Assembly (NCBI GenBank): GCA_019745555.1 | Contig: JAIESX010000025.1 | Span: 1 to 64,000, forward strand | Reading direction: 5' to 3' | Length of the DNA: 64,000 bases | Source of the DNA: Burkholderiaceae bacterium | GTDB taxonomy: Bacteria > Pseudomonadota > Gammaproteobacteria > Burkholderiales > Burkholderiaceae_C | In this document: positions 10,761 to 19,358 of the stretch, one piece after another | Position numbering within the stretch: position 1 is the stretch's first letter | Layout of the letters: each line of letters opens with the position of its first letter | Program-made: the position numbers and the translations under genes | Notes under the pieces: model-generated | What the model was told of the DNA's origin: nothing | Database searches by the model: none | What the model saw: only the letters and a program-made list of their open reading frames with translations

Positions 10761-11443
10761 CAGTGCACCCTGGTCTTCAGCACCTGCAGCATAGCGGCGG
10801 CGGCGGCCTGCTCACCGGCACGGCGCGAGCTGCCGATGCCACGCTCGTTCAGGTTGAGATCGGACACCTCGCACTCGACGTCGAAGGTCTGCCGATGCGC
10901 GGCTCCCAGCGTACCTACGACGCGGTACAGCGGCAACTTGTACTTGCGCGCCTGCAGCCATTCCTGCAGCTCGGTCTTGGCGTCCTTGGCACTGGCTTCC
11001 ATCTGGGGGTTGATCTCGACGCTCTGGAACAGGCGATGCACCAGGGCCTGGGCCGCAGGGTAACCCGCATCCAGATAGACGGCACCGATCAGGGCCTCGA
11101 GCGCATCGGCCAGGATAGAGGGCCGGCGGCTACCACCGGAACGCACCTCACCCTCGCCCAGACGCACCACCTCGGGCAGCCCCAGTTCGACGGCAATCTG
11201 GTGCAGCGTGTCCTGCTTGACCAGATTGGCGCGGATGCGCGAGAGATCGCCCTCGGGCAAGGCGCTGAGCCGCTGGAACAGCAGGTCGGCCACGGAGAGG
11301 TTCAGAACCGAGTCGCCCAGGAACTCGAGGCGCTCGTTGTGATCCGCCGCAAAACTGCGGTGCGTGACCGCACGCAACAGCAGAGCCGGATCGGAGAATT
11401 GGTGTTGCAGGCGGGCCTGCAACGCGGTCAGTCCATCAGCCAC
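10760..11443 (-). CDS. rnc: ribonuclease III
   Basis: RNase III cuts double-stranded RNA in rRNA precursors and some mRNAs. The 227-residue protein has the endonuclease signature [13 protein letters not shown] (catalytic Glu and Asp), the second acidic cluster [15 protein letters not shown] and a C-terminal dsRNA-binding domain ending in [12 protein letters not shown]. It sits in lepA-lepB-DUF4845-rnc-era-recO, where RNase III, Era and LepA all act on ribosomes. Confidence 0.97.
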   Translation of the reverse strand: MADGLTALQARLQHQFSDPALLLRAVTHRSFAADHNERLEFLGDSVLNLSVADLLFQRLSALPEGDLSRIRANLVKQDTLHQIAVELGLPEVVRLGEGEVRSGGSRRPSILADALEALIGAVYLDAGYPAAQALVHRLFQSVEINPQMEASAKDAKTELQEWLQARKYKLPLYRVVGTLGAAHRQTFDVECEVSDLNLNERGIGSSRRAGEQAAAAAMLQVLKTRVH

Positions 11444-11444
11444 G

Positions 11445-11801
11445 CTACTTGGTCTGCCCTTCGTATTTCAGGGTGAGCCAAGCCGGGCCGGCCAGATGGA
11501 TCTCACGCTGATAGGCAAAGCTGACCACCACCTTGTCACCGACTTTCGTCACGGTCAGATCCTTGCCGGCGATCGACTTGATGTCGTCAATCTGGGCCGC
11601 CTTGTCAAAAACCATGCGCACGTCAGCCACGGTTCCGCCTTCGGTCGCAGCCTTCTTGGCTGCCTTGTGGATGGCCTGCAACTCGATCAGCGTCGGGACG
11701 ACCTGCGCCAGGACCACGCCGCTGACCGCCAGGATGCCGCCGATGAACAGCAGTCCGATGAAGGTAATGCCACGTTGTCCCGATCTCGCTTGCCTTGCCA
11801 T
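11445..11801 (-). CDS. DUF4845 membrane protein
   Basis: A 118-residue protein with one transmembrane helix near the N-terminus (GLLFIGGILAVSGVVLAQVV) and a small soluble domain. It is the DUF4845 protein regularly found between lepB and rnc in Betaproteobacteria and Gammaproteobacteria; the function is unknown. The N-terminus RGITFIG looks like a prepilin leader but lacks the Glu at position +5, so I do not call it a pilin. The ATG at 11801 has a GGGGGA ribosome site five bases upstream. Confidence 0.85.
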   Translation of the reverse strand: MARQARSGQRGITFIGLLFIGGILAVSGVVLAQVVPTLIELQAIHKAAKKAATEGGTVADVRMVFDKAAQIDDIKSIAGKDLTVTKVGDKVVVSFAYQREIHLAGPAWLTLKYEGQTK

Positions 11802-11830
11802 AGTTTCCCCCGTTATAGATGTCATCGATA

Positions 11831-12805
11831 TCAGTTGAAAGAGCCGATACGCTTGAGATTGCCGAAATTCATCCAGACCAGAAAGGCCCTGCCTACGATA
11901 TTCTGGTCCGGGACGAAACCCCAGTAGCGCGAATCCAGCGAATTATCGCGATTGTCGCCCATCATGAAATAGTGACCTGCGGGAACTTTGCACACCACGC
12001 CTTCGACGCTGTAACGGCAGTTGTCCCGGAACGGGAAATCACCAATTTCGGCCTCCGAGAAGCCGCCACGGCGATCCTGGTCAACGATCAGGCGGTGCTG
12101 CTGCACACCCAGGGTTTCGCCGTACTGCCGGAAGTAGCGCATGGCGTCTTCGTCGAAGAATTCGGGCAATTCGGCCGTGGGTACCGGCTGGCCGTTGATA
12201 GTCAGCCGCTTGTTCAGATAGGCCACCTCGTCACCCGGAACGCCGATCACCCGCTTGATGTAGTCCTGGCTCGGACGCGGCGGGTAGCGAAACACCATGA
12301 CGTCGCCGCGCTGCGGCGGCGTGCCCTCGGTGATCTTGGTGTTGAGCACGGGCAGGCGGATGCCGTAGTGGTATTTGTTGACCAAGATCAGGTCACCTAC
12401 CAGCAAGGTCGGGATCATGGAGCCCGAGGGGATCTTGAAGGGCTCGAACAGAAAGGACCGCAGCAGGAACACCACCACGATGACCGGGAACAAGCCGGCC
12501 GTCCAGTCCAGCCACCAAGGCTGGGCCAGAAGCTGCTCACGGGCCTGGGACAGCTCCCCGCCCTCATCGCTCCTGAGACCCAGTTTTTCGTTGTCGGCGC
12601 GGCGCTGCTGCACCTCGGCCTCCAGCCGGGCAGCAGCCAGCTGGCGCTGCGGCAGGAAATGGAAGCGCTCGGCCAGCCAGTACAACCCCGTGACGACCGA
12701 AGCCAGGAAAAGCAGCAGGGCGAAATTGCCCTCGATGGCACCAAAGTACCAGGCGCCGATATAACCGGCAAAGGCGGCCAGGATGGCGGCAGTCAGGACC
12801 TGCAT
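11831..12805 (-). CDS. lepB: signal peptidase I
   Basis: LepB removes signal peptides on the periplasmic face of the inner membrane. The 324-residue protein has N-terminal helices (residues 2-50), a charged cytoplasmic loop (about 52-95), a second anchor (102-117), then catalytic Ser129 in PSGSMIPTLLVGD and Lys184 in QDYIKRVIGVPGDEV; box E is MMGDNRDNSLDSR. The ATG at 12805 shares a base with the lepA stop, so the two are translationally coupled. Confidence 0.97.
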   Translation of the reverse strand: MQVLTAAILAAFAGYIGAWYFGAIEGNFALLLFLASVVTGLYWLAERFHFLPQRQLAAARLEAEVQQRRADNEKLGLRSDEGGELSQAREQLLAQPWWLDWTAGLFPVIVVVFLLRSFLFEPFKIPSGSMIPTLLVGDLILVNKYHYGIRLPVLNTKITEGTPPQRGDVMVFRYPPRPSQDYIKRVIGVPGDEVAYLNKRLTINGQPVPTAELPEFFDEDAMRYFRQYGETLGVQQHRLIVDQDRRGGFSEAEIGDFPFRDNCRYSVEGVVCKVPAGHYFMMGDNRDNSLDSRYWGFVPDQNIVGRAFLVWMNFGNLKRIGSFN

Positions 12806-14613
12806 CACTCCTCCACCTGCAGGATGGCCAGGAAAGCTTCCTGGGGCACTTCCACCGAACCGATCTGCTTCATGCGTTTCTTGCCTGCCTTCTGTTTCTC
12901 GAGGAGCTTGCGCTTGCGGGTGATGTCGCCGCCGTAGCATTTTGCCAGCACGTTCTTGCGCAGGGCCTTGATGTTCTCGCGCGCAATGATGTTGGCGCCG
13001 ATGGCGGCCTGGATGGCCACGTCGAACTGCTGACGGCTGATGATCTCGCGCATCTTGGCAGCCACCGCTCGGCCACGGTATTGCGACTGGCTGCGGTGCA
13101 CGATGATGGACAGGGCATCCACTTTCTCACCGTTCAGCAGGATGTCCACCTTGACCACGTCCGACGCACGGTACTCCTTGAACTCGTAGTCCATGGAGGC
13201 GTAACCACGGCTGACCGACTTGAGCTTGTCGAAGAAGTCCAGCACGATCTCGCCCAGCGGCAATTCATAGGTCAGCATGACCTGGCGGCCGTGGTAGGCC
13301 ATGTTGAGCTGCACCCCGCGCTTCTGGTTGGCCAGGGTCATGACCGGCCCCACATATTCCTGCGGCATATACAGGTGCACGGTCACGATGGGCTCGCGGA
13401 TCTCCTGGATCTTGGCCTGGTCCGGCATCTTGGACGGGTTCTCGACCATGATGACCTCGCCATCGCCCTTCACGACTTGGTAGACCACGCTGGGCGCGGT
13501 GGTGATCAGGTCCTGGTCGAACTCGCGCTCCAGGCGCTCCTGCACGATCTCCATGTGCAGCAGGCCTAGGAAGCCGCAACGGAAGCCGAAACCCAGGGCC
13601 TGCGAGACCTCGGGCTCGAAGTGCAGCGAGGCGTCGTTGAGCTTGAGCTTCTCCAGGCTGTCGCGCAGCGCGTCGTACTGGTTGGCTTCGGTCGGGTACA
13701 GGCCGGCAAACACCTGGGGCTGGATCTCCTTGAAACCGGGCAGGGCCTCCGTGGCCGGACCGGCATTGTTCGGCAGCTTCTTTTCCAGGGTGACCGTGTC
13801 GCCCACCTTGGCGGCGGTCAGCTCCTTGATGCCGGCAATGATGTAGCCCACCTCGCCGGCCTGCAGGAATTCGCGGGGCTGGTTGGCCGGGGTGAAGACA
13901 CCCAGGCTGCCGGCCTCGTAAACCATGTTGGCGGCCATGAGCTTGATGCGCTCGCCCTTGTTCAGGCGGCCATCGACCACCCGCACCAGCATGACCACGC
14001 CCACGTAGCTGTCGAACCAGCTGTCGATGATCATCGCGCGCAGCGGCCCCTCGGGATTGCCGCGCGGTGCCGGAATCTTGGCCACGATGGCTTCCAGAAT
14101 GTCGTCCACGCCCATGCCGGTCTTGGCCGAGCAGGGGATGGCCTCCGAGGCGTCGATACCGATCACGTCCTCGACCTCCTCCTTGGCGCGCTCCGGATCG
14201 GCCTGGGGCAGATCCATCTTGTTGAGCACCGGCAGTACCTCCACACCGAGGTCCAGCGCGGTGTAGCAGTTGGCCACCGTTTGCGCTTCCACGCCCTGGC
14301 TGGCATCCACCACCAGCAATGCACCTTCGCACGCCGACAGCGAACGGCTGACCTCGTAAGAGAAGTCCACATGGCCTGGTGTGTCGATCAGATTGAGGTT
14401 GTAGATCTGGCCATCACGGGCCTTGTATTGCAGCGCAGCGGTCTGCGCCTTGATGGTTATCCCACGCTCTTTCTCGATGTCCATGGAGTCCAGCACCTGG
14501 GCCTCCATCTCGCGCGCCTCCAGGCCACCACAGCGCTGGATGAGCCGGTCCGCCAGCGTCGATTTGCCATGATCGATGTGCGCGATGATCGAAAAATTTC
14601 TGATGTGCTTCAT
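12805..14613 (-). CDS. lepA: elongation factor 4 (back-translocating GTPase LepA)
   Basis: LepA is a ribosomal GTPase that remodels stalled or misordered translocation complexes and aids 30S assembly. The 602-residue protein has G1 [10 protein letters not shown]2 [10 protein letters not shown]3 DTPGHVDF and G4 NKMDLP, then EF-G-like domains and a C-terminal domain with [20 protein letters not shown]. The ATG at 14613 was preferred to a TTG one codon earlier. A 500-base leader with a terminator-like hairpin about 50 bases before the start lies upstream. Confidence 0.98.
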   Translation of the reverse strand: MKHIRNFSIIAHIDHGKSTLADRLIQRCGGLEAREMEAQVLDSMDIEKERGITIKAQTAALQYKARDGQIYNLNLIDTPGHVDFSYEVSRSLSACEGALLVVDASQGVEAQTVANCYTALDLGVEVLPVLNKMDLPQADPERAKEEVEDVIGIDASEAIPCSAKTGMGVDDILEAIVAKIPAPRGNPEGPLRAMIIDSWFDSYVGVVMLVRVVDGRLNKGERIKLMAANMVYEAGSLGVFTPANQPREFLQAGEVGYIIAGIKELTAAKVGDTVTLEKKLPNNAGPATEALPGFKEIQPQVFAGLYPTEANQYDALRDSLEKLKLNDASLHFEPEVSQALGFGFRCGFLGLLHMEIVQERLEREFDQDLITTAPSVVYQVVKGDGEVIMVENPSKMPDQAKIQEIREPIVTVHLYMPQEYVGPVMTLANQKRGVQLNMAYHGRQVMLTYELPLGEIVLDFFDKLKSVSRGYASMDYEFKEYRASDVVKVDILLNGEKVDALSIIVHRSQSQYRGRAVAAKMREIISRQQFDVAIQAAIGANIIARENIKALRKNVLAKCYGGDITRKRKLLEKQKAGKKRMKQIGSVEVPQEAFLAILQVEE

Positions 14614-14658
14614 CAACGAAAACGCTTAAGTGATTGAATTTAAAAAGGCGCAGGCAAG

Positions 14659-14689
14659 AAAAAAGGGCGCGTCGGGTAGTGACGCGCCC
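14659..14689 (-). terminator. intrinsic terminator or attenuator in the lepA leader
   Basis: On the minus strand, a perfect 9-bp stem (GGGCGCGTC / GACGCGCCC) with a 7-base loop is followed by six U. It lies only 46 bases before the lepA start, so transcripts entering from upstream would end before lepA unless read-through occurs. Confidence 0.75.
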
Positions 14690-14722
14690 TGAACCAACAA
14701 TCTATGGCAACTGCGATAGTTG
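14659..14722 (-). ncRNA. candidate small RNA or attenuated leader upstream of lepA
   Basis: Read on the minus strand, a -10-like TACAAT at 14735-14730 is followed seven bases later by a short hairpin (CAACT, loop ATCGC, AGTTG), an unpaired stretch, and the 9-bp terminator hairpin with six U. That is the layout of a small RNA of about 64 nt. The -35 for this start is poor, and the transcript could instead begin at the better promoter near 14950. I do not recognise a known family. This is inference from structure only. Confidence 0.35.
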
Positions 14723-14804
14723 GGACTTCATTGTAGGCAAAAAGGGTGTGCCGTACAGCCCGAAGAATCGCAAATTTCCGTCGTTGCGACGTCACAACAT
14801 GAAT

Positions 14805-14871
14805 TTGTCAACAGCTTATCAACAAATTACTTGAGTAGGATTTGAACAAGTTGTGGGTGATCTGTGGATCG
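14805..14871. promoter_or_regulatory. cluster of DnaA-box-like words
   Basis: Two direct words, TTGTCAACA (14805-14813) and TTATCAACA (14816-14824), resemble the DnaA box TTATCCACA; TGTGGGTGA (14852-14860) and TGTGGATCG (14863-14871) resemble it on the other strand. All have one to three mismatches. The region is AT-rich. This could be a DnaA-binding site or chance in an AT-rich leader. Confidence 0.25.
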
Positions 14872-14952
14872 GCTTGTCAGCCCATCAAAGAATCCCGCAT
14901 CGTGGATTCGAAGCTGGCCTATATGCAAGAAATCAGCCCTGAGATGACGCTT

Positions 14953-14981
14953 ATTCTAACCAAATAGTCCATCCCAGACAA
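14953..14981 (-). promoter_or_regulatory. sigma-70-type promoter reading toward lepA
   Basis: On the minus strand, TTGTCT (14981-14976) and TAGAAT (14958-14953) are separated by exactly 17 bases, matching four and five of the six consensus positions. The predicted start near 14946 would give a leader of about 330 nt before lepA, passing through the hairpin at 14659-14689. Confidence 0.45.
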
Positions 14982-15067
14982 TAAAAGTCAGCAAACACAA
15001 ACTTACATCGCTGGGACAAGACAAGATCCGTCAGAAAAATATTTTTTGTCCTGCCGTGGCTGGGGGC

Positions 15068-15100
15068 ACAAAAACCCCCAAACCCGACTCGGTTTGGGGG
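15068..15100 (-). terminator. intrinsic terminator after degP
   Basis: On the minus strand a perfect 10-bp stem (CCCCCAAACC / GGTTTGGGGG, 15075-15100) is followed by UUUUUGU. It lies 16 bases beyond the degP stop and separates degP from the lepA leader. Confidence 0.85.
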
Positions 15101-15115
15101 CTGTCCGGCTGAGGC

Positions 15116-16585
15116 TCAACGCTGCGGGCGGATGACCGCGTACTGGGCCCACTCCCCGCGACGGAACAGCACATGGACTGGCTTGCCCTTGTCGAGCTTG
15201 CTCAGCAAGGTCTCGAACTCACGCACTGAACCGATCTCGACATTGGCCAACGCCAGGATCACATCACCTTCGCGCAAGCCCGCGCGCGCCGCGGCATCCA
15301 CGGCCGACTCCACCCGCACCCCACCTTTGAGTTTGAGCTCCTTCTTCTGGGCCTCGGTGAGATCGGCCACGGTCAGACCCAGGGCGGAGGCGGCAGCGGA
15401 GCGCGGCTTCTCTTCCTGCGCCTTGCGGGCCACGGGTTTTTCAGCCTCGAACTCCCCGATGGTCACCGTCAGATCCTTGGAGGCCCCACGCCGGAACACC
15501 GTCAACGTACTGCGCGTGCCCGGCTTGAGGCTGCCCACCATGCGCGGCAGGTCAGTCGACTTCTCGATGGCCTTGCCATCGAGCTTGGTGATGATGTCAC
15601 CGGCCTCGACGCCCGCCTTCTCGGCCGGCGCGCCGGCTTCAACCCCGCGCACCAGCGCCCCTTGCGGCTTGCCCAGGCCGATGGCCTCGGCCACCTCCTT
15701 GGTCACCTGGTCAATCTGCACACCGATGCGACCACGCGTCACGCGCCCACTGGTACGCAGCTGCTCGCTCACCCGCATGGCCTCGTCAATCGGGATGGCA
15801 AAGGCAATGCCCATATAGCCACCGGAGCGCGAATAGATCTGGCTGTTGATACCCACCACCTCGCCGCGCAGATTGATCAGCGGCCCGCCCGAGTTGCCGG
15901 GGTTGATGGCCACGTCAGTCTGGATCAGCGGCAGGTAGTCGCCGGTGTCGCGCTGCTTGGCACTCACGATGCCGGCCGTCACGGTGTTCTCCAGGCCGAA
16001 GGGCGAACCGATGGCCATGACCCATTCGCCCACCTTCAGCCGGCTGACGTCGCCGATCTTCACGGCTGGCAGGCCCGTGGCCTCGATCTTCACCACGGCC
16101 ACATCGGTACGCTTGTCCGCCCCCACGATGCGGGCCTTGAACTCGCGCTTGTCCGGCAGGGTCACCAGCACCTCGTCGGCGCCGTCAACCACATGGGCAT
16201 TGGTCATGATGAAACCATCGGCCGAGAGGATGAAGCCCGAACCCACGCCGCGGGGACGCTCCTCAGGCTGGGGACGACCCGAGCGCGGCCCCTGGCGCGG
16301 AACATTGGGCGGCACGGGCAGGCCGAAGCGGCGGAAGAACTCCAGCATTTCCTCGTCCATGCCGTCCTCTCCACCGCGGTCGCTGGCCTTTTCCAGCGTT
16401 CGGATATTGACCACAGAGGGCCCCACCTGGTCGACCAGGTCCGTGAAATCAGGCAGACCCCGTGTCTGGGCATGCGACGTCTGTGCCGGCAACAGCGCAG
16501 CCAAAACCAGCAGAAGCAAGGCGGCCGGCCACCAGACAGACGTGGCGCGCACTCGGGAGGACATCGATACAGCCAGCACGGACAT
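15116..16585 (-). CDS. periplasmic serine endoprotease DegP/MucD
   Basis: A DegP/HtrA-family protease and chaperone of the periplasm. The 489-residue protein has a signal peptide (about 1-39, ending SHA), the trypsin-like domain with triad His131 (NAHVVDG), Asp161 (KRTDVAVV) and Ser232 (GNSGGPL), and two PDZ domains (about 275-365 and 395-485). I chose the ATG at 16585 because AGG lies six bases before it; an ATG 12 bases upstream also fits. It sits at the end of the rpoE-rseA-rseB block, as mucD does in Pseudomonas, so it probably serves the sigma-E envelope response. Confidence 0.95.
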   Translation of the reverse strand: MSVLAVSMSSRVRATSVWWPAALLLLVLAALLPAQTSHAQTRGLPDFTDLVDQVGPSVVNIRTLEKASDRGGEDGMDEEMLEFFRRFGLPVPPNVPRQGPRSGRPQPEERPRGVGSGFILSADGFIMTNAHVVDGADEVLVTLPDKREFKARIVGADKRTDVAVVKIEATGLPAVKIGDVSRLKVGEWVMAIGSPFGLENTVTAGIVSAKQRDTGDYLPLIQTDVAINPGNSGGPLINLRGEVVGINSQIYSRSGGYMGIAFAIPIDEAMRVSEQLRTSGRVTRGRIGVQIDQVTKEVAEAIGLGKPQGALVRGVEAGAPAEKAGVEAGDIITKLDGKAIEKSTDLPRMVGSLKPGTRSTLTVFRRGASKDLTVTIGEFEAEKPVARKAQEEKPRSAAASALGLTVADLTEAQKKELKLKGGVRVESAVDAAARAGLREGDVILALANVEIGSVREFETLLSKLDKGKPVHVLFRRGEWAQYAVIRPQR

Positions 16586-16621
16586 GTTGAACCTCATCTC
16601 GGGTAGATCACAAAATTAAAG

Positions 16622-16651
16622 CAAAAAGAAAAATGCCCGCGCGGCGGCGGG
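16622..16651 (-). terminator. weak terminator between rseB and degP
   Basis: On the minus strand a short GC stem (CCCGC / GCGGG, 16636-16651) is followed by a U-rich run (16633-16622) directly after the rseB stop. It could end part of the rpoE operon transcript and imply a separate degP promoter. Confidence 0.5.
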
Positions 16652-16653
16652 AT

Positions 16654-17655
16654 TCACGGCAAGCGCTCCAGGCCCTGTGCAAACGCCTGCAGGGTCTGGG
16701 CCGGAACCTCGCCCACCAGAGTCAGCCACCAGGCCGCGCCCGCCCCCCGTCCCCGCTGCACCAAGGCATGGGTCGCGCCCATGGTCTGCTGACCCTCCTG
16801 GGCATGTCGACGCGGATCGTAGGGCTCGATGAAGACCGACACCGTGGCCAGACCATCCGAGAAAACCCACTGCAGCGCGTCGCCACCTGCGGGCGCAGGC
16901 CGGCGGTAGCAGCTCATGGAACGGAAACCTGGAACCTCCTGGGCCAACTTCCAGCCCTCGGCTTGTGGCGTGGTCTTGACCAGGGCCGGCTTCTCCAGCC
17001 GGTACCCCTCGGTATCAGCCATCATGCGCTTGAGCTTGTCCATGCTCACCGGCGCATCGAGCTGCAATTCGGAGAAAGCGACCTGATCCAGCACCCGCCC
17101 CTGACCATCGAGGGTCTGCAGCTTGACCATCAGGCCCGTCTTCTTCTCGCTCCAGATCCGGTAACCGAAGCGCAGACTGTCGCGCGGCTGCAGCTGCACC
17201 ACGTCGGCCTCGAAGCCGGCCACACGCTCACTGCCCTGCATGCTCGCACCATAAAACTGGTCGATGGCGGCGTCGGCCGACTTGAGCAGCTGAGGGAACA
17301 GACCCAGCGACTCACGCTTCTCGACCACAGCTACCCGGCTCTGCGGCGAAAAGGTGATCACCTCGTCGTTGCGGCGGAAAGTGGAGCGCGGCGTCCCCGT
17401 CAAGGCCTCCACCCGCTCCATCTGCTGGCGGCCGTCGCAGATATGCCAGACCCGGGCACTGGACATCGCACCGTCCGAGGACACGACCAGGGTTCCGATG
17501 TAGGCGCGCCGGCGCGAGGCTTCGTGCATGCGCTGCAGCCACTCGGAAATGCTGCGTTCGCCTGACACAGCTGTGGGCGTGTCGGCCCCGGCAGGTACCA
17601 GCCCCAGCAACAGGGTCAGCGGCAGCAGCAGACGCAGGAAGGCGATCACTCTCAT
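16654..17655 (-). CDS. rseB: sigma-E regulatory protein RseB/MucB
   Basis: RseB is a periplasmic protein that binds RseA and shields it from DegS-type cleavage until lipoprotein or LPS signals arrive. The 333-residue protein has a signal peptide (1-24, ending AGA), the large LolA-like N-terminal domain (RRAYIGTLVVSSDG and VWHICDGRQQMERVEAL) and the smaller C-terminal domain ending in QTLQAFAQGLERLP. It follows rseA by 11 bases in the rpoE-rseA-rseB-degP order. Confidence 0.95.
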   Translation of the reverse strand: MRVIAFLRLLLPLTLLLGLVPAGADTPTAVSGERSISEWLQRMHEASRRRAYIGTLVVSSDGAMSSARVWHICDGRQQMERVEALTGTPRSTFRRNDEVITFSPQSRVAVVEKRESLGLFPQLLKSADAAIDQFYGASMQGSERVAGFEADVVQLQPRDSLRFGYRIWSEKKTGLMVKLQTLDGQGRVLDQVAFSELQLDAPVSMDKLKRMMADTEGYRLEKPALVKTTPQAEGWKLAQEVPGFRSMSCYRRPAPAGGDALQWVFSDGLATVSVFIEPYDPRRHAQEGQQTMGATHALVQRGRGAGAAWWLTLVGEVPAQTLQAFAQGLERLP

Positions 17656-17666
17656 GGCTGGGCCGT

Positions 17667-18251
17667 TCAGCGCGCCGGGCGCTCAAAGGTCGCATTGCGC
17701 AGGAAGCCCGCCGGCATCTGCAGGGCCGAGGTACCGCCCTGCTGCTGGTGCGCCGCAATCAGCTGGTCCAGCCGAGGATCGCGGATCATCACGGGTGTTT
17801 CGGCCACAACGGGGGTCGCAGCAGGCAGTGGTGTGACGGTCGCCAGCTGCGACGCCGGCGCATCGGGCCGCAGCAGCACCAGTTGCCAGCCCAGCACCGC
17901 CACCGCCATCAGGGAGCTCAGCCCAGCGACCAGCTTCCAGCGCCAGACAGTGTCGTTCGCACTTGTCCGTGTCACCTCCGGCATCAGGACCTCAGGCGCC
18001 TCCGCTGGCTGCCCCACAGGGCCCAGACGGTTGCGCAAACGGGCCACGAACGCCTCATCCCCGGCGCCCGCCGCCGCCACGCTGCCATGCCGCAGGACTT
18101 CCCCCACGAGCTGATAGTCGCGCCAGCAAGCGCGGGCCTGCGGGTCGGACTCCAAGGTGTCCATCGCCCGGACAAACTCGCTCTCTTCAAGCTCGCCATC
18201 GACCAGGGCTGACACCAGCTCTTGCGCCTGAAATTCGAGGTCTTCTTTCAT
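17667..18251 (-). CDS. rseA: anti-sigma-E factor RseA
   Basis: RseA is the inner-membrane anti-sigma factor that holds RpoE inactive. The 194-residue protein has the N-terminal sigma-binding domain (LVSALVDGELEESEF, then DPQARACWRDYQLVGEVLR), one transmembrane helix (about residues 106-126, ending LGWQLVLL) and a periplasmic tail for RseB binding. The ATG at 18251 was chosen because AGGA lies six bases upstream; an ATG two codons earlier has no spacing for a ribosome site. It starts 8 bases after rpoE. Confidence 0.93.
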   Translation of the reverse strand: MKEDLEFQAQELVSALVDGELEESEFVRAMDTLESDPQARACWRDYQLVGEVLRHGSVAAAGAGDEAFVARLRNRLGPVGQPAEAPEVLMPEVTRTSANDTVWRWKLVAGLSSLMAVAVLGWQLVLLRPDAPASQLATVTPLPAATPVVAETPVMIRDPRLDQLIAAHQQQGGTSALQMPAGFLRNATFERPAR

Positions 18252-18259
18252 ATCCATTC

Positions 18260-18883
18260 CTACCAACGTTTCCCGGTCTGACGGTCCAGCAGCGGCCGCA
18301 CCCGCGCCGAAATGGCCTCGCGTGCGCGGAAGATGCGTGAGCGCACCGTCCCGATCGGACACGCCATCACTGCGGCGATGTCCTCGTAACTCAGGCCCTC
18401 GATCTCGCGCAGGGTCACGGCCTGGCGCAGGTCCTCGGGCAAGGCATCCAGTGCAGCCTGCACGGCGGCGGCGATCTCGCGCGCTGCCAGCAGGCTCTCC
18501 GGGGTTTCTTCCGCTATTGGTTCATTCCCGGGCTGGAAAGTTTCATCGTCGTCCCCGGCAGGGCGCAGGGCCGCCTCGGTCAGCAGCGGGTCATGCTTGA
18601 GGTCCAGCAGGGTCTTCTTGGCCGTGTTGACGGCAATGCGATAGAGCCAGGTGTAGAACTGGGCATCGCCCCGGAACTGGTGCAGGGCACGGTAGGCCCG
18701 GATGAAGCTCTCCTGAGCAATGTCCTCGACCAGGTCGACATCGCGCACCATGCGGGCAATCAGGCGCTGGATGCGGCGCTGGTACTTGAGCACCAGCAGC
18801 TCGAAGGCCCGGTCATCCCCTGCCAGGGTCCGGGCGACCAGCTGGGCGTCGCTGTCGGCTGCGGGCGGCACCGGTTCGCTCAA
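18260..18883 (-). CDS. rpoE: RNA polymerase sigma factor RpoE (extracytoplasmic stress)
   Basis: An ECF sigma factor of 207 residues that drives the envelope stress regulon. Region 2 spans about residues 22-95 (LVEDIAQESFIRAYRAL, then FYTWLYRIAVNTAKK), and region 4 about 145-200 with the helix-turn-helix GLSYEDIAAVM and GTVRSRIFRARE. The start is TTG at 18883, preceded by GGGAG at seven bases; no ATG is near. The TTG overlaps the stop of the upstream small membrane protein gene (TTGA), so translation of rpoE may depend on it. Confidence 0.95.
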   Translation of the reverse strand: MSEPVPPAADSDAQLVARTLAGDDRAFELLVLKYQRRIQRLIARMVRDVDLVEDIAQESFIRAYRALHQFRGDAQFYTWLYRIAVNTAKKTLLDLKHDPLLTEAALRPAGDDDETFQPGNEPIAEETPESLLAAREIAAAVQAALDALPEDLRQAVTLREIEGLSYEDIAAVMACPIGTVRSRIFRAREAISARVRPLLDRQTGKRW

Positions 18884-19338
18884 GATGGCTCTCCCGGCGC
18901 CGCCAACAAGGCGGTACGGTCAGCCGCCACGGCATAGACCGCACGACGCAGGTCATCCCAGGCCAGGGGCGCCGTACCGCGCTCCAGCCACAGCCAGATC
19001 CCCCGGCCACGCGGGGGGCGGAATTCCAGCAGCAGATGCTGTTGCCCGTCCAGCCGGGCACGGACCACCCCTACCCGGGTACCATCTGCGGTCTCCCAGC
19101 GCCAGGACTGCCCGTCCCAGACCAGCCGTCCTTGCGGGGGATGCAGCGCAGACCATAGCGCGAGCGCCAGAACCAGCCCGGCCAGCAGCAACACCGGAAT
19201 GCGTACGACATCGGTAGACGCCGACTGCCCGGCCCATGCCCCGCAGACCGTGGCGGCCAACAGTGCCGGCAGCAGATAGATCAGGGCGCGCCTGGAAGAA
19301 CGCCCCACCGGATAGGAAACCGCTGGGGCGCTGTGCAT
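18880..19338 (-). CDS. small membrane protein between fabF and rpoE
   Basis: A 152-residue protein I cannot name with certainty. Residues 18-36 and 45-65 are two hydrophobic helices, followed by a soluble part rich in Trp and Arg (WDGQSWRWETADG, LEFRPPRGRGIWLWLERG). Two N-terminal helices and a Trp-rich tail resemble the YgfX/CptA membrane protein family, but this is a visual impression. It lies 20 bases after fabF and overlaps rpoE by four bases, so it is transcribed with rpoE. Confidence 0.75.
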   Translation of the reverse strand: MHSAPAVSYPVGRSSRRALIYLLPALLAATVCGAWAGQSASTDVVRIPVLLLAGLVLALALWSALHPPQGRLVWDGQSWRWETADGTRVGVVRARLDGQQHLLLEFRPPRGRGIWLWLERGTAPLAWDDLRRAVYAVAADRTALLAAPGEPS

Positions 19339-19358
19339 GGTGCCGGGTGCAGGACGCG

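Larger units (their letters stand above)
14614..15115. other. AT-rich gap between lepA and degP with no gene
   Basis: This 502-base stretch is clearly richer in A and T than its neighbours and has no convincing reading frame; a 66-codon plus-strand frame runs through the hairpins. It holds the degP terminator at the right edge, a promoter-like pair at 14953-14981 and a second -10 at 14730-14735 (both reading toward lepA), a hairpin plus U-run at 14659-14689, a short hairpin at 14708-14722, another (GAATCC / GGATTC) near 14904-14922, and four DnaA-box-like words at 14805-14871. Confidence 0.7.

Noticed and set aside
11445-11801. DUF4845 protein as a pilin
   Set aside because: The N-terminus resembles a prepilin, but no Glu5, and the gene sits in the lepB-rnc operon.
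14634-14834. 66-codon plus-strand frame in the lepA-degP gap
   Set aside because: It runs through the terminator hairpin and AT-rich leader, with no family match or convincing ribosome site.
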